A stretch of DNA of 64,000 bases from Cardinalis cardinalis. Lineage: Eukaryota; Chordata; Aves; Passeriformes; Cardinalidae. This document shows, piece by piece, positions 24,330 through 35,589 of the stretch. A model generated the notes under the pieces. It was not told where the DNA came from and ran no database searches. It saw only the letters and a program-made list of their open reading frames with translations. The stretch covers positions 223,195-287,194 of the forward strand of contig JACDOX010000109.1 in assembly GCA_014549065.1 (NCBI GenBank). Direction: 5' to 3'. Both the position numbers and the translations under genes were made by a program. Each line of letters opens with the position of its first letter. The first letter of the stretch is position 1.

Positions 24330-24790
24330 TGATACCCTCAGGATTCAGGAATGAAGAGTAAAAAGATAAAACTAGTTTTAACTATTCATTAGTTTTTGGT
24401 ACTTCAGATAATTTGTGCAATGGCTTCAGGGGTTTAATTGAATCACTTTTCCCACCTTGTCTTAATTTTAATTATGCAGCAATCATTTTTACCAACCTGT
24501 GCAAAGGAGCCATATGAAAATGTGACATATGACAATACACATTTACCTAAGCTCTAGGACTACTGTGACCTACAGGCAATTAGCTACTGCCTCCAGCACT
24601 CAAACGACCAATTAAAGAGTTAACAAAATGCCCTCCAAATCACCTACATGTTCAGGTTTTTGGACTGCCATGAACATTATACTTCAACTGATATAATTTT
24701 TGACTGACTGATTTACTAAGTCTGCATTGGCTAAAATTCTTACAGCCATGCCTGTAAAACNGAAGAATCGGGTTTTATGAGGTGCTTTCA
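24330..24790. promoter_or_regulatory. Candidate conserved non-coding element
   Basis: AT-rich block with TTTAATTGAATC at 24433-24444, TTTTAATTATGC near 24466, GCAATTAGC near 24577 and ATTCATTAG near 24384. CpG-poor and without credible frames. Assigned by texture alone. Confidence 0.3.
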
Positions 24791-26280
24791 TTGTCATTAA
24801 AGACTATCCCACCTTAGCCCTTTCCCTAACAAGACAATCTTGCAGNAGTCATTACAAAATGTGATCCCAGCTTGTCATCAGGGAAAAAAATGGCTTGCTA
24901 GGTCAATGAGGACTGCACTAAGTTCATCTCAAGGATGTAAGACATCCCTCTGCATGGCTAGCAGCCAAGAACAAAAAAATTAAAGAGCCACAAAGGATTG
25001 GGGGTTTTCGAGACTTGGCTCCCAAAGTTTTACAGGTAGCCCATTCCAGAACTCCACAGAGATTGAATCAGTAGTAACAAATGGATGCCTTTGCATCTCT
25101 TCATGATTTACAGTGTACCAGTGAGCACTTCATTGCAGACAACAGATCATCAACAGCCTGAAGTGCACAACACAAATGACCCCAAGACAGACAATTTCAA
25201 AGAAAAATGCATTCAGATGTGTGCTTGCATGGGAATAGGAGATCCAGGACACAGCTAATTATACCAGCTGAGGGAGAAGTGAAGGGTGGTAATCTGCCCA
25301 GGAAATGCTGAGTTCCAGCCCTGTCTCCAGCAATAATTCAAGCTGTGGTTTTGTATCTCCTTTCCTCCTTAACAACAGCCCCCAACAGATGTCACACGTG
25401 GTGCCACAAGGACTGAAATTCTGAGAGTGTTCTGAAAGCAACAAATGGTCGGGGTGCCCACCAGGATCTCACATGTTGGGCAGCCTGGCATAACATAGAA
25501 AGGTTCTGCCTTCTGTGAGCAATGTGGTCTCATGATGGTACCTCACAGGCAGAGGGGGAGCTTCAAATCATGATTACATGCAAGGGAAAAGTGACTCTGC
25601 AGAGAAAAATGCTGATCTAAGAGATTGGTACAGACCTGACACTTGCAGGTCCCCAGCTCAGCTGGTGCTGTTTCTCTGAAGCTGACTGACATCAGACTTC
25701 ACACCTGGAGGAATCTTTTCTGAACTGGAACAGAAAGAGAAGAGTGTTACTGATTTTCCTTCTCTGGCCACAAAGACCCCACTTCTGCCCTGATATAGAG
25801 GTGGGGCACCACTGCCTTTGCTGAAGGCACGCTGAAAAGCCAGCCCAAAAGCCACCCCAATCCTTGAGATGCCACCAGAAACTGAAGGTAGAGCCTTCAG
25901 AATTCCAGAACGGAATTTCTTTTCCACCTCCTGCACTTTGATTACTCAGACAAGGCACATGGGGCATGTTGGCCACACAGACAGGCAGGGAGGTGAAGGG
26001 AACAGCACTGTGGAGAGAGATGGATCAGCCCAGTGACTTGGGGCGACTTGTCTCCTTTCCACCACATGGGAAACCAGNGTCTGGCAGCAGCAACCTGAGT
26101 GCTCTTGCTTTCCAAGCCAGTGGCTTCAGGGAGCATCACGGAGGTGACATTCTGGGCCTTCCAGGGGTTGGGGAAATCAATATTGGAAATGCAAAAGACT
26201 CTTGATGACAGAGTCATAAAAATGGTGTTTTATCAGTGGAGGAGACGAGAGGGAAAAGAGGCAGTTGTAAATGGCCAGGT
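24791..26280. other. Non-coding spacer, no gene seen
   Basis: Unique sequence. Two overlapping minus-strand frames of 92-94 codons (25658-25976) are unrecognised and out of register with each other. Confidence 0.5.
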
Positions 26281-26425
26281 ATAAAAACCAAAATAAATAT
26301 ATAAAAAACGTACCAAAAAATTCAACCAACCACCACCAAAAGCAAAAATAAAGACAAAACCACCAAAAAAACCCAATAATGGCAAAACAAACAAAAAAAT
26401 TGGAAAACAAACCAAAAAACCCAGG
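26281..26425. repeat. A/C-rich strand-asymmetric low-complexity tract
   Basis: About 145 bp of the + strand is almost entirely A and C, with very few G or T, in a degenerate AAAACC/CCAAAA pattern. The minus-strand frames across it are phenylalanine/tryptophan/glycine-rich artefacts of this composition. It may be a decayed (CAAAA)n/(CCAAA)n microsatellite. Confidence 0.8.
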
Positions 26426-27688
26426 CAACCCTCAAAACTCCCAATGCATTATTTGTTTGGCTGCATCTTCCACAAAGCCCAGTGAACAAGAGTGAAGAAA
26501 GCAACTGTTTGACACCCAGAGCTGCTTTGCTTTGAAAAATATGGAGACAAACTTAACAATGAGGAGTCGGGATTCCATAGGGTTGTTTATGTATGGAATA
26601 CAGGCAAATGCATACCATTATGTGGAAGTGTGTCTGTGTGTAAGGCAGCATTAACANCAATTCTTACAGCCTTATGAAATGATATATTAAAAAGAAAGAG
26701 AGGAAGAAAGGAAAAGCAAGCTAGATTTTTTTTCCCCCNTCTTTTTACAAATATGATGCAGTTTACAGAAGCATGGTCCTTTTTTAGGAAGAATTCTAAA
26801 TGCATCATTCAAATATTGTTTGAGCTGAATACATGATATACATATCATGAATACATATAATCACAGCACGGTCTTTTGTGGGAGCTCTGAAAATAGCAGT
26901 GGAAAAAGCTGACCATGAGTTTCCATCTAAGGATTTGCATTTGGTTAACATGTGTGAACCGACTCCATTCATCCCATCCTCAACGGGAACTCTCCTGCTG
27001 CTCCGAATGGCCAAGCTGAAGAGTTGGGCCTGGACAGCAGGAATCATTTTGTGGGGCTCATGTCAAGGACAGCTTCTACCAGGTGAAATTATGGGAAGAA
27101 ACTGGGGAACTCCATTCTGCTGAAAAACACTTCTGGGTTATGTACCATCGCAGCTCCTGCCTTGCAAGCTATGTGGCAAGTTAAGTTGTAAGTTACCTGC
27201 TGATTTTCCTAACTTTTTCCCACCAGTTCGTCCATGGCAGAAAAGCTTAAGTTCACTGAGGAGGCTTCAACTTCCTCCTCTCCATCTCCAGTCTTGCAGG
27301 ATGCAGCTTGGCTTCTCTTACTTCTCACACTGCAGAGTGCTGGGGAAAAACACAAAAAAGAGATGAATCAGAGAAAAAAGGGCAATTAGGTGGGTGAGCT
27401 TCAGGATCTCCACAGCCCCTCTCTGCTCAGCTGGGGAGAGGGAAGGTGTGTGCTGAGGGTGTCCAGAGGTCAGAGGGGACATCCCTGCCCCCTGCCAAAC
27501 CTGTGGGAGCAAGGGAAGCTGGAGGATGCAGGAAGGGTGGCAGGGAGGGCTGAGTGCTCTAAGTAGCATGTTTCCTAGGAAACCTTCGACAGCAAATATC
27601 ACATTAGTCCTGCCTTGTGGCCCAGCTCATGTGATGTCAAGAACAATTTCTCACAACTCAGCTCAGAAGGTTAGCAAGACTTGGTGAA
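26426..27688. other. Non-coding spacer, weak regulatory texture near 26560-26830
   Basis: The portion near 26560-26830 is AT-rich with GTTTATGTATGG and ATGCATACC words. The remainder is mixed. No credible gene. Confidence 0.4.
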
Positions 27689-28114
27689 ATGTTCAGTGAC
27701 TCNGGCCTGGCTTCCCAGCTGGGAACAAAACAAGAGACTGAGAGTGTCTGCATTGTTTTGGAGCTTTGTGACAAATTCCTAACCAAACATTTTATTATTT
27801 TTATTCAAACCTTATGGTGTGTTTCCCTCACAGGTTTGCAGTCTCACCCAGTTGCTGTGTTTATTCCCAAGGAACTTCATTTAGCAAAAGAAAGAAAAGA
27901 GAAATGGAAAAACCTCCAAAGCAAGCTCATGGAAAGCCTTGGAACACTTAGATCAACGTTCAGCTTGTGCACTGATTATAAAAGCTCCGTCATAGACTTC
28001 TGGCATTACAAAACTTCATTTACAACTATCCTTTCTAATTTCTGTCAGCTGCAGCCTGAAAATATCCATAGTCTAGCAGATTTAACAAAAAAAGACGTAA
28101 GATCTGGCAGCTAA
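27689..28114 (+). other. Unassigned 141-codon open frame in AT-moderate sequence
   Basis: A single plus-strand frame runs 426 bp with one ambiguous base. It is notable because its composition is not GC-rich, so stops should be commoner. An AG acceptor-like site (pyrimidines, then CACAG) ends at about 27833, and a lysine-rich segment (LAKERKEKWKNLQSK) follows. I recognise no domain, there is no matching donor and no second exon nearby. A conserved non-coding element or chance frame is more likely than an exon. Confidence 0.15.
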
Positions 28115-29439
28115 ACTCAGATATGAGATGTATGCCAGCCTCTGAGGGGGCTCCCAGCAGCGCCTTGGGCTGGGACCCAACACCTTGGGCTGGCTCTGAG
28201 GGCAGAGACGCAGAGTTTTGGCTCTCAAGGCTGCACAACACCCTCAGGCTGAGTATTTGGGGGTTCTATGGTACCACAGACCTCCCCACAACATACCTGT
28301 CATGCACAGTGAANGTCTCTCTTCCCTGATTTCCTGCAAACCAGCCCAACTGGAAGGCTGCAGNGCTGCACTATGGAGGGAAAGTCCCACATTGCTGTCA
28401 TTCCCGCTGTCTCGGCATTTGTGGCTTCAGCGGCATCGGGCTCCTAAGTTTTGAAGAGAAAAGGTACTAAAACTGAAAAAAAATCTTCCTCTGGTGACAC
28501 ACTTCATCTCATACTTAGTGAAATATAAAGACCTCTTTAATAGAAAGTAATATATTTAAACAAATTAAAAATAGCCCCACTAATTTCTTTTTAATCATAA
28601 GCTAACTTAGGTGTTTGACCTCTTTATTTCCTTTTGCTGCTTCTCATCTTCAGTGATTTGAGCCCTCACATCTAGAGGGGTTTTTTTTTCCATTTTTTTT
28701 CCTTTCCAGGGAAATAAGTGATGAATACAAAAGAACAAGGTTGCTTGAGGTACCTGAGAAACACCAGCACTGAAATAAGCCCATCACTCCTTTTCATCCC
28801 ATTTTAGGTACAGGAGGCCTGATGGATCAGCTATTCCTCCAGGAAAGCNGGGATTAAGGGGGTCAGGTCAGCAGTGTGAGAACTCTTTTAACAGCAGTGT
28901 GGGAACACAGGGCTCCCTTATTAACACGTTAATGTACTGAACCTGAAGCTCATCCTAACGAGATGGAGACAGTGGAGTCCTCCCCCATCAGCCCAAACCT
29001 GTGCCCTCAGAGCTGCTTGATCCACCAAGTGACAAATCTCCTGGNAATCTCATAAACCAGGGCAAGCGCAACATTAGGATTTACTGACCACAGCAAAGGT
29101 TCCTCAGAAGATCCAAAAGCAGAGGTTTAAGCAAGACAGCAAAGGCTGAGGTTACAGCAGGTGAAAACACACCGGAGGCCCCTCATCCCACGAGCCGTTC
29201 TGCCCACAGACAGCCCTCACGCTGGGACATGGCACCTGCCCGTCCCTAAACCACTCATCCCACAGCCCTGACATGCTACCTGCCTCACCCCACAGCCCCA
29301 AAGGCTGTCTGCCCCCAGTTTCTTTGTGCTTTCCTCTTGTTTCAGCCATTCTCCCCTGCCCGAGGGTTCCCACCCTTGCCTCAAGATGGCGGCCCCTCCG
29401 TGAGGGCAGGCCCACGCTGCCCTGCCGCCCCGGGGAAAG
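28115..29439. other. Non-coding spacer, GC-rich at its right end
   Basis: Mixed sequence, becoming GC-rich at about 29150-29450, where a YY1 word lies. Short frames of 60-130 codons overlap on both strands. No gene seen. Confidence 0.45.
29382..29393 (+). promoter_or_regulatory. Perfect YY1-type motif
   Basis: CAAGATGGCGGC matches the well-known YY1 core (AAGATGGCGGC) exactly. It sits in a GC-rich patch at about 29360-29450 with several CpGs. Such sites mark promoters just downstream of transcription starts and some enhancer-promoter contacts. No start site or open frame accompanies it. Confidence 0.45.
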
Positions 29440-30130
29440 GGGGCCGAGGAACAGCCATTTACTAAGTTATACTAAATACCTACCCAATAATAACACTATT
29501 AACAACATAATTGAAATTTTAAAAGCCGTTTCTCCTCANGATCAAACCTGGTGCTCTGATCGTTCCCAGCAGGCAAAACCATGCTGCTTTTTCTCCCCAC
29601 ACGGTCTCCTGCCCTCACACACACCTGTNGTATCACCCGAACGTGTAAATGCTTGCGGGTTTTTTTAAGTTAATTCTGTCCCAGAGCGGTAACAGATTTT
29701 ATAACACTCTCAGCAATNCTTCTTGTACATTAAGGACCTGAACAAAGCAAGATTTAGACCCTGGTCATGCATAAATAAGCATATCACCATCACCTGAGAC
29801 ACCTGGAAAAACATTCCCGCTTTCTTCCCAGCTCCCAGCCNTGGAAAGCAACACCTCACCCATGGGAGGTGCAGACAGAACCTTTGGGGTCCCACCATGT
29901 TGTCACCTGCTAAAGACCGGGGTGGGAATGCAAAAAGCCCAATTAATACCAATGCAGACCAAAATAATATGTCGGTATCTGATAGATAAATGATTCACAA
30001 AGAAATATGTTCTTATCGCAAGGAAAGATCTATAACTCACTCTTAGCCCTTCATCACCAGGAGGAAATATACTGCGACTTGCACCAATCCATTATCTGTT
30101 CTTATTTTCCTTGGTACAGGTATTTATCTC
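29440..30130. promoter_or_regulatory. Candidate conserved non-coding element block
   Basis: AT-rich sub-blocks at about 29455-29530, 29700-29800 and 29930-30115 carry ACATAATTG, CATAAATAAGCATA, CCAATTAATACC, AATAATATG and GATAAATGATTCAC words. They are separated by plainer sequence. No frame of note covers them. Confidence 0.33.
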
Positions 30131-30924
30131 TCGGGCTCACTCTTTATCAACGCAGCCACCCGTGATCGCCCAAGCTGCCCTCCCACTCGGGTGGGAGTCT
30201 CTGCTCCTCTCTGACCAGCCAGAATACGGGGACACCTTGTTTTCACATCCTCCACCACTTCTCTCCCTGTCTGCGGCTGGAACCCTGTCCTCACACGATG
30301 TCATTTTGGTGTGATGGGACACTGGGTGGTTAAAATCCACACGGCATCGGTCTCGGCGCTGTAAATCTCAACACAGGGGGCTGGAGCTGAGCTTTCCCCA
30401 AGCCTGTACATGTCCCAGCCCAAGGTTTTAGGTCAGGCATATTTTGAATTCCAGCTTGTTAGAGTTACTGGCTCGTGCACCCGTCTCCCCTTCAGCTCCC
30501 AGAGAGGATCTAGGGCTGCTTCCAGCCCTTGCCTCAATGGTTTCCAATCTAATACTGGGATTAAGATTTGCAGGTACGTTTCTCCACAAGGGCAGTAACN
30601 CATTCACTCTGCATTTCTTTCCCAGAAGTGCTGAGATCCCTCCATGTACACATACANGTGCCTGGTGAAATGTAAATCTCTAGGATTGTGAGGTAAGATC
30701 GAATGTCAGCATTGACAGTCACTCATTCATTCATGGAAAAAGATANATGGACTTCATCCTGCACAAGTGTGAAAGCTAAATTTCTTTCCAAGGCACTTTA
30801 CACGCTGCAGCCAGCAACTGGCTGCNCAGCTTGGGACGTATGTGTCCTTTTCAGAAGATTCCCCTATTACATCAGCCTGCAGGAAAGCTTCCAAGTGGGA
30901 AGGTGTCTGATTTTTAGTTTGGCA
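30131..30924. other. Non-coding spacer, no gene seen
   Basis: Mixed sequence with short frames only. I see nothing else. Confidence 0.45.
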
Positions 30925-31200
30925 CTGGGATAGTACTACTAATAATAAAAAGAGAAAGCCTTTTCTGCTATAGCCTGGAAAGAATTTGCCAAAATTCAGG
31001 GGTTTGAATAAAAATAGCTGCATGTCCACATTATTTAGTTTCTCTTGGAAACTTTAAAAAATGTAAAATATTTTTTGATAGCTTTACCCTGCACTGCCCA
31101 GCCACATTAAGCCACAGTAAACTACATTCTTATGGTTGTCATAACATTTTGCCCTGTGTTGCTTGTGACGTGAATAATCTATTAAGATACACAAGGTGCG
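30925..31200. promoter_or_regulatory. Candidate conserved non-coding element
   Basis: AT-rich block with TACTAATAATAAAAAG, GTAAAATATTTTTTG, ACATTAAGCC and the near-CRE word TGACGTGA at 31166-31173 followed by ATAATCTATTAAG. No credible open frame. Assigned by motif density. Confidence 0.35.
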
Positions 31201-31879
31201 AAGTGCTGCCTTCCTGTCTCCGAGTTCCTGCAATCTCCTGTAACAATTCCATGCAATTCCTGCTGGAGTGGTGCAGGAAGAACTCCCTGCACTGCCAGAG
31301 CCGACCAGAGGGTCCAGGATAGCGACTCTGGATGGGCTTGGCCCCGACTATCNGGGCTGTGGGATCAGCCTTGCTCCTGCTGCGCTCCCCCTCCTCCTCC
31401 CCATCCCAGCCTGTCATCAATCTCACTAAAATGACAGCAGACAAATGTTAGCCTTTGCAAAGATCAGATGAAATCTATGGCTCTAGGGCTGCTCACCAAG
31501 GAGCGGGGCAGGCTGCACCAGACACGGGCACCAGCAGTCACCTCCTCTGCATCAACCCGCTCAAATCACTTTGGCAGCCATCACAGGCATCTTCCACGGG
31601 CAATCCGAGTGCTCAGATAGATTTTGACAAACTTTAATGCTTCAGCCTCTCCACATAGTCGGGGNTTTGGTATTTTCTTATAGCAAGATTGCTCATTCAA
31701 AACTTTTTTTTGGGGGGAGGCTTTTGAGGTGNGTTTGGGGCAATGCTGGAAGCCACTCCACCAGCAGCTCAGGAGTGCACAGAACTGNGGTTTATTTTGG
31801 GTTAGTACACTTGTCCCTCACATGCTCTGTAACCTGAATTCTGCTAGCCAAGGGGAAGGGAGGGGGAAAAAAAATAAAA
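31201..31879. other. Non-coding spacer, no gene seen
   Basis: Moderately GC-rich at first, then a T/G-rich run at 31702-31740. No gene or repeat family recognised. Confidence 0.45.
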
Positions 31880-32040
31880 AAAAGATTACTCCATGGCATA
31901 AATATGCTGTATGTGCCCTTGTCTCCTGCAATTTCTTTACATCGATGTGCAGGAATATTTATCCCCAGTAGAAATGTTTAACTAATCTGGTAAATGTCAA
32001 GCCATATGGTGTACATTGTAAGGATTTCATCAGGCCTTTT
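31880..32040. promoter_or_regulatory. Candidate conserved non-coding element
   Basis: CpG-poor block with CATAAATATGC, ACATCGATGTGC, AATATTTATCC, TTAACTAATC and CCATATGG words. It ends against a pyrimidine tract and may form one unit with the block after that tract. Confidence 0.33.
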
Positions 32041-32055
32041 TAACTCTTTGTGAAA

Positions 32056-32155
32056 GTCTCTCCCTCTCTTTCCCTCTGCTTACTTCCTCCCTCATTTTTT
32101 TTCTTTTTTTTTCCCTCCTTTTTTTTTTGTTTGATTTTTTTTTTCTTTGTTGCTG
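32056..32155. repeat. Pyrimidine-rich low-complexity tract
   Basis: About 100 bp of nearly pure C/T on the + strand, grading from CTCTCC-type repeats to T-runs broken by single C or G. Long polypurine/polypyrimidine DNA can adopt triplex (H-DNA) structure. The lysine/glutamate-rich minus-strand frame over it is a composition artefact. Confidence 0.85.
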
Positions 32156-32700
32156 CCCTGCCAGAGCCTACGAGGCAGGAGACAGAGCAGGGAGTGTTAT
32201 TACCCACAGTCAGATCAGGGATGTGATGTTCATGGTGTACAATAACAAGCAGTATTAACCAGAAGTGCAGCTCATGAGGCACCTTTTCGCTGGGCACAGA
32301 ATGTAATTCTTATCAGCAGTGACCTGCAGAAGAAGATCACTAATACTTTTTTTAAAACAAACTGTCCACCTCAACAATGCAACAAAATTCCCAGGGGCTA
32401 CCTCATCTCTTATCGCTTCCTTTGAATAACCAAGTCTTTACAACAAATAAACTGCAGTTTTGCAGCACTTTCAAGTAAGGAAGCATTTCTGCACTGTAAC
32501 TATCTGGTGTATCTCCCACAAAGAGAGAGTGCAATTTACAATAAGCAATATCAAAAAAGAATAAACCGTTATGTTCGTGCCAATCCTTATTCATGGTTTT
32601 GTAACAAGGCATATCTGTTTTCTTCCTATAAATCTTGACTCTATTTTTAGAGTTTGCAAATAATGACTCCAGTCTTTGGCTGCCTGCCACTTCTGTGAAA
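32156..32700. promoter_or_regulatory. Strong candidate conserved non-coding element
   Basis: A long AT-rich block, complex and not repetitive, with AACAATGC, TAATACTTTTTTTAAAAC, TCTTATCAG (GATA-like), ACAATAAGCAATATC and CTTATTCATGG words. Two minus-strand frames of 95 and 105 codons cross it without protein-like features. It has the even, information-rich look of deeply conserved regulatory DNA. Alignment is needed to confirm that. Confidence 0.4.
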
Positions 32701-33699
32701 AACTAGAATAGCCACAGTGCAAGACTATAATATAAAGGAAAAAAAAAAAAGAAAAAGGAAAAAACAAAAAGAGAGGGATTCTTGCTGAACTCTGTGTATT
32801 TCCTACCAGGACGGACCTGTTCAAGACTGTGATAAGTGATGCAAATGTGCAGAATGTGTCAGGGAAAAGCAGGAGCAGCAGCATGGAAATTTGGCTGAAC
32901 TTCAACACCTATTCCTGAATTCTTTTGCCTAAATCAAGTTGCTTGTACCTGCAGGGGCCCTTTGCTGCATCACAGACAGATGCTCACACCCAGCAAGGCA
33001 TGAGCCAGCCCAGGCTGCTCTGCTGGGCACCACTGCTGCCTTCCCCTCTTAGCAGCCACCAAACCTGCCTTTAGCATCTCTGATGGACACAGCNTCTGAG
33101 GGCAGGGGATTACAGAGCACTCCTCGCTAGGGTTCAGCTCAGGAATGAAAAAAAACCCAAAAATCCCCACGAGGAGAAGCTGCCACCTTCAGCCGAGGCC
33201 TCCGGACATTTTAGAGCCGTGGCAGGCTAGGGAGGGGGAGCTGCAGGTCAAGGAAAGGATAAGATCTGGGTGGCTGGGAATGGGGAGGGAGAAAGAGGAA
33301 TGTAATGAAGGAGGTAGAGAGGGAAAAGCAGGGAAATGACAGCATTCAGATAAATTTAGCTCTGAATCCAAACTTCAGGGGGAGGGGAGGCGTTTCCTGC
33401 CCCAAACCTCTGAACTCACTGAGATTCTCCCATATCGCGAGTGATTTACCTGCAAAAAGAACTGCAAAGGGGGGAAAAAAAGAGGAGAAAATTGAAATAA
33501 ACAGTTCTCTGCTCTTTAAACAATCTTTCCATNCTGCTCCTCCAGGGTCAAATGTTCAGGCACAAGGACGCAAACAAAAAAAAAAGGAAAGAAATAAAGG
33601 AAAATCACTTTTATAAAGAGGATCTTTACACAAGTGCATTAGCCCCAGTTTTCAGCAGTGTAGCAACAGTATATCAGCTGTTAACACGAAGTGCCCTCC
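32701..33699. other. Non-coding spacer with purine-rich patches
   Basis: A-rich low complexity at about 32738-32770, and G-rich runs at about 33225-33300 and 33379-33392. No gene seen. Confidence 0.45.
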
Positions 33700-33840
33700 C
33701 CACATACCTGCCAGTTCCCTAAGTCCAAAATATTTATTGGTACATTATTGGAAACATAACATTTCATCATTATTAAGGACATTATCAAGGCAAGTAACAG
33801 TACAACAGATACCAGCATAGTTATCTGAGCTTTGTTATGT
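33700..33840. promoter_or_regulatory. Candidate conserved non-coding element
   Basis: AT-rich block with AATATTTATTGG, ACATTATTGG, TCATCATTATTAAGG and GTTATCTG words and no credible coding frame. Confidence 0.3.
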
Positions 33841-33881
33841 GTGTTTTGGGAAAAAAAAAAAAGAGAGGCAAGGCTAAGTTG

Positions 33882-33977
33882 TAAACACACCAAAAAAAAA
33901 AGGAGCAAACCAACAAATTATTAATTATTAATTCATCAGAAGCACCAGCCCAAGACTTTTNCTGTGAAAGCCATCAG
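33882..33977 (+). repeat. Direct duplication, copy 1
   Basis: About 96 bp that recurs 770 bp to the right. Both copies start TAAAC(A/T)CACC followed by an A-run, pass through an ATTAAT-rich segment, and share a 36-bp core (33935-33970) identical apart from one ambiguous base. It is not a recognisable transposon end. It may be a local duplication or two copies of an unlisted short element. Confidence 0.85.
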
Positions 33978-34219
33978 ATGAATGTAGCTATTAGCCATGT
34001 ATGTATTTTTTTTTAATTCCTCACACTAACGTGTTTCTAATAGCAGCACTATCTGGCAGGGGGGACAGCTTATGCCTGAGCAGCCTCTCAGCATTCAGGA
34101 AGTTGTTGACAAAGACTCCAGCAATAGCCTGTCTGATTTTGTGTTATTTCCTTTAATTGAACCAATAAGACCTGCACTCCTGCACTCCTGACCTTTGCCC
34201 AGAAGGCTAATTTGAGATT

Positions 34220-34460
34220 AGGGTAGTCTGCAAGAAAGAAANGGGGACTGAATTTTTAAAGCACAGAAACATTCCTATAAGTAATAGAAGATAAGGATCA
34301 ATTTTAGCCCCAAACCACTCTGCTCTTAGAGAGATCTGTGGAAGGACTTTGGTGAGATAATAAAGTCTCTTAATTTCAGAAAAGTTAGAATCACTCAGCT
34401 TTGTCTTTGTACTGANTGTTTTAGGGCGAGCAATAAAGATGATGTCCATGACTTTGAGTC
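34220..34460. promoter_or_regulatory. Candidate conserved non-coding element
   Basis: AT-rich block between the two duplicated copies, with TAAGTAATAG, ATAATAAAG, CTTAATTTC and GCAATAAAGATGATG words. No gene seen. Confidence 0.3.
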
Positions 34461-35214
34461 CTTGGTGTCTTTACAGTCGCCCAGTAGGACATTCAGAAGT
34501 CCCCTAGGAAAACTTACACAAGAGCATAAAATATGTCATGCCAGATAAATGATTCTTTNTGGTTCTTATATTATTCTGGTCTGGTACTGAAGGCTGTGAT
34601 ACTTAAGCCCTGTGCAGTGCCAGGGAATGAATGAAACAGGCTCCTCAGCTCTAAACTCACCGAAAAAAAAAGAAAATAAAAAGGAACAAGATGATAAACA
34701 TTAATAATTAATCAGAAGCACCAGCCCAAGACTTTTACTGTGAAAGCATCAGCTGTCCTGAATCCATACTCCCTAGCGGAGGAAAAGAAGAAGCTGAAGA
34801 CCAGCTAAGTTAACTGCACTGGCCTTCTGCAGTGGTGCATGCATAAATTCCTGTTCTGAGCCACAATAACATAGTTCCCTCAGCTGCAACGCTGGAAAGG
34901 GGCTGCTCATGCTGTCCTACACAAGGACACCCACCAAGCTGGGGGGNACACTTCAAGCAGCAGGCAAAAGACCCAACAGTTGCTGCTGGCACGCAGATTT
35001 CAAGGCTGTTCCCTGTATTTACACATGTAGATATTGTAGTGCTGCTATGCAAACAGTCCTCTGTGGACTTTTGCTAGTGGGTTTTATTATAACACATTCC
35101 TGACTATGAATGGCACCTTTCCTCTGCAATATCTGCTGCCGTGCCCTTTGTGTTTTACCTTCCGACTTCTGGTTTTGTTACTTTTCTTNCCGGCAGCGTT
35201 TAAAAAGTAGGAAA
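34461..35214. other. Non-coding spacer, no gene seen
   Basis: Apart from duplication copy 2, I see only unique sequence leading into the CpG island. Confidence 0.45.
34652..34752 (+). repeat. Direct duplication, copy 2
   Basis: Second copy of the repeat at 33882-33977. The core is at 34711-34746. Its A-rich portion is longer and both flanks then diverge. A-run slippage explains most of the length difference. Confidence 0.85.
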
Positions 35215-35580
35215 TGAACTTTCCCTTCCCTTCTCCAAGCGACGCTGGCGGCCCGAGGGCCGCGGCTGCATCGCATTCCCTGAACTCTGCGGCCGCTGGG
35301 AACGCGGGCTCTGTGTCAGCTTGTTCCTGCCTCCGCCGGAGAACCCAAGGTCGAGCTGACCAGCGAGCTCTGCGGTGTGCAGCACCGAGAGCGCCTCCAG
35401 GAGAGGCGATGTGAACCCTGTGCTGGGCCTCCCGGAGCGCTCCGCTCGCTGTCAGTGCGAGCCGNACACGCCGCACATGGCCCGGGGCACAAACAAGTGT
35501 CCCGTCCCTTGCCGGGATGTGCGCCGCGCACGGGAGGCCCCCAAGGGGTTAACACATGCCATTCCCGAGTTCAGTGAAGG
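35215..35580. promoter_or_regulatory. CpG island, candidate promoter
   Basis: About 34 CpG dinucleotides can be counted between roughly 35237 and 35540, with GC well above the flanks. This is the only true CpG-island-like segment in the window. To its right, ATTGG within TTCCGATTGGCC (35635-35646) reads on the minus strand as a CCAAT box beside an ETS-like CGGAA, at promoter-like spacing for leftward transcription. Open frames cover both strands but none resembles a protein. It could be a non-coding RNA start, an alternative first exon or an orphan island. Confidence 0.55.
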
Positions 35581-35589
35581 GACAGGCCG

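Noticed and set aside
26177..26504. Hydrophobic minus-strand frames resembling a membrane protein
   Set aside because: They are translations of the A/C-rich tract. Three overlapping registers give similar hydrophobic peptides.
32040..32297. Lysine/glutamate-rich 85-codon minus-strand frame
   Set aside because: It is a translation of the pyrimidine tract, a composition artefact.
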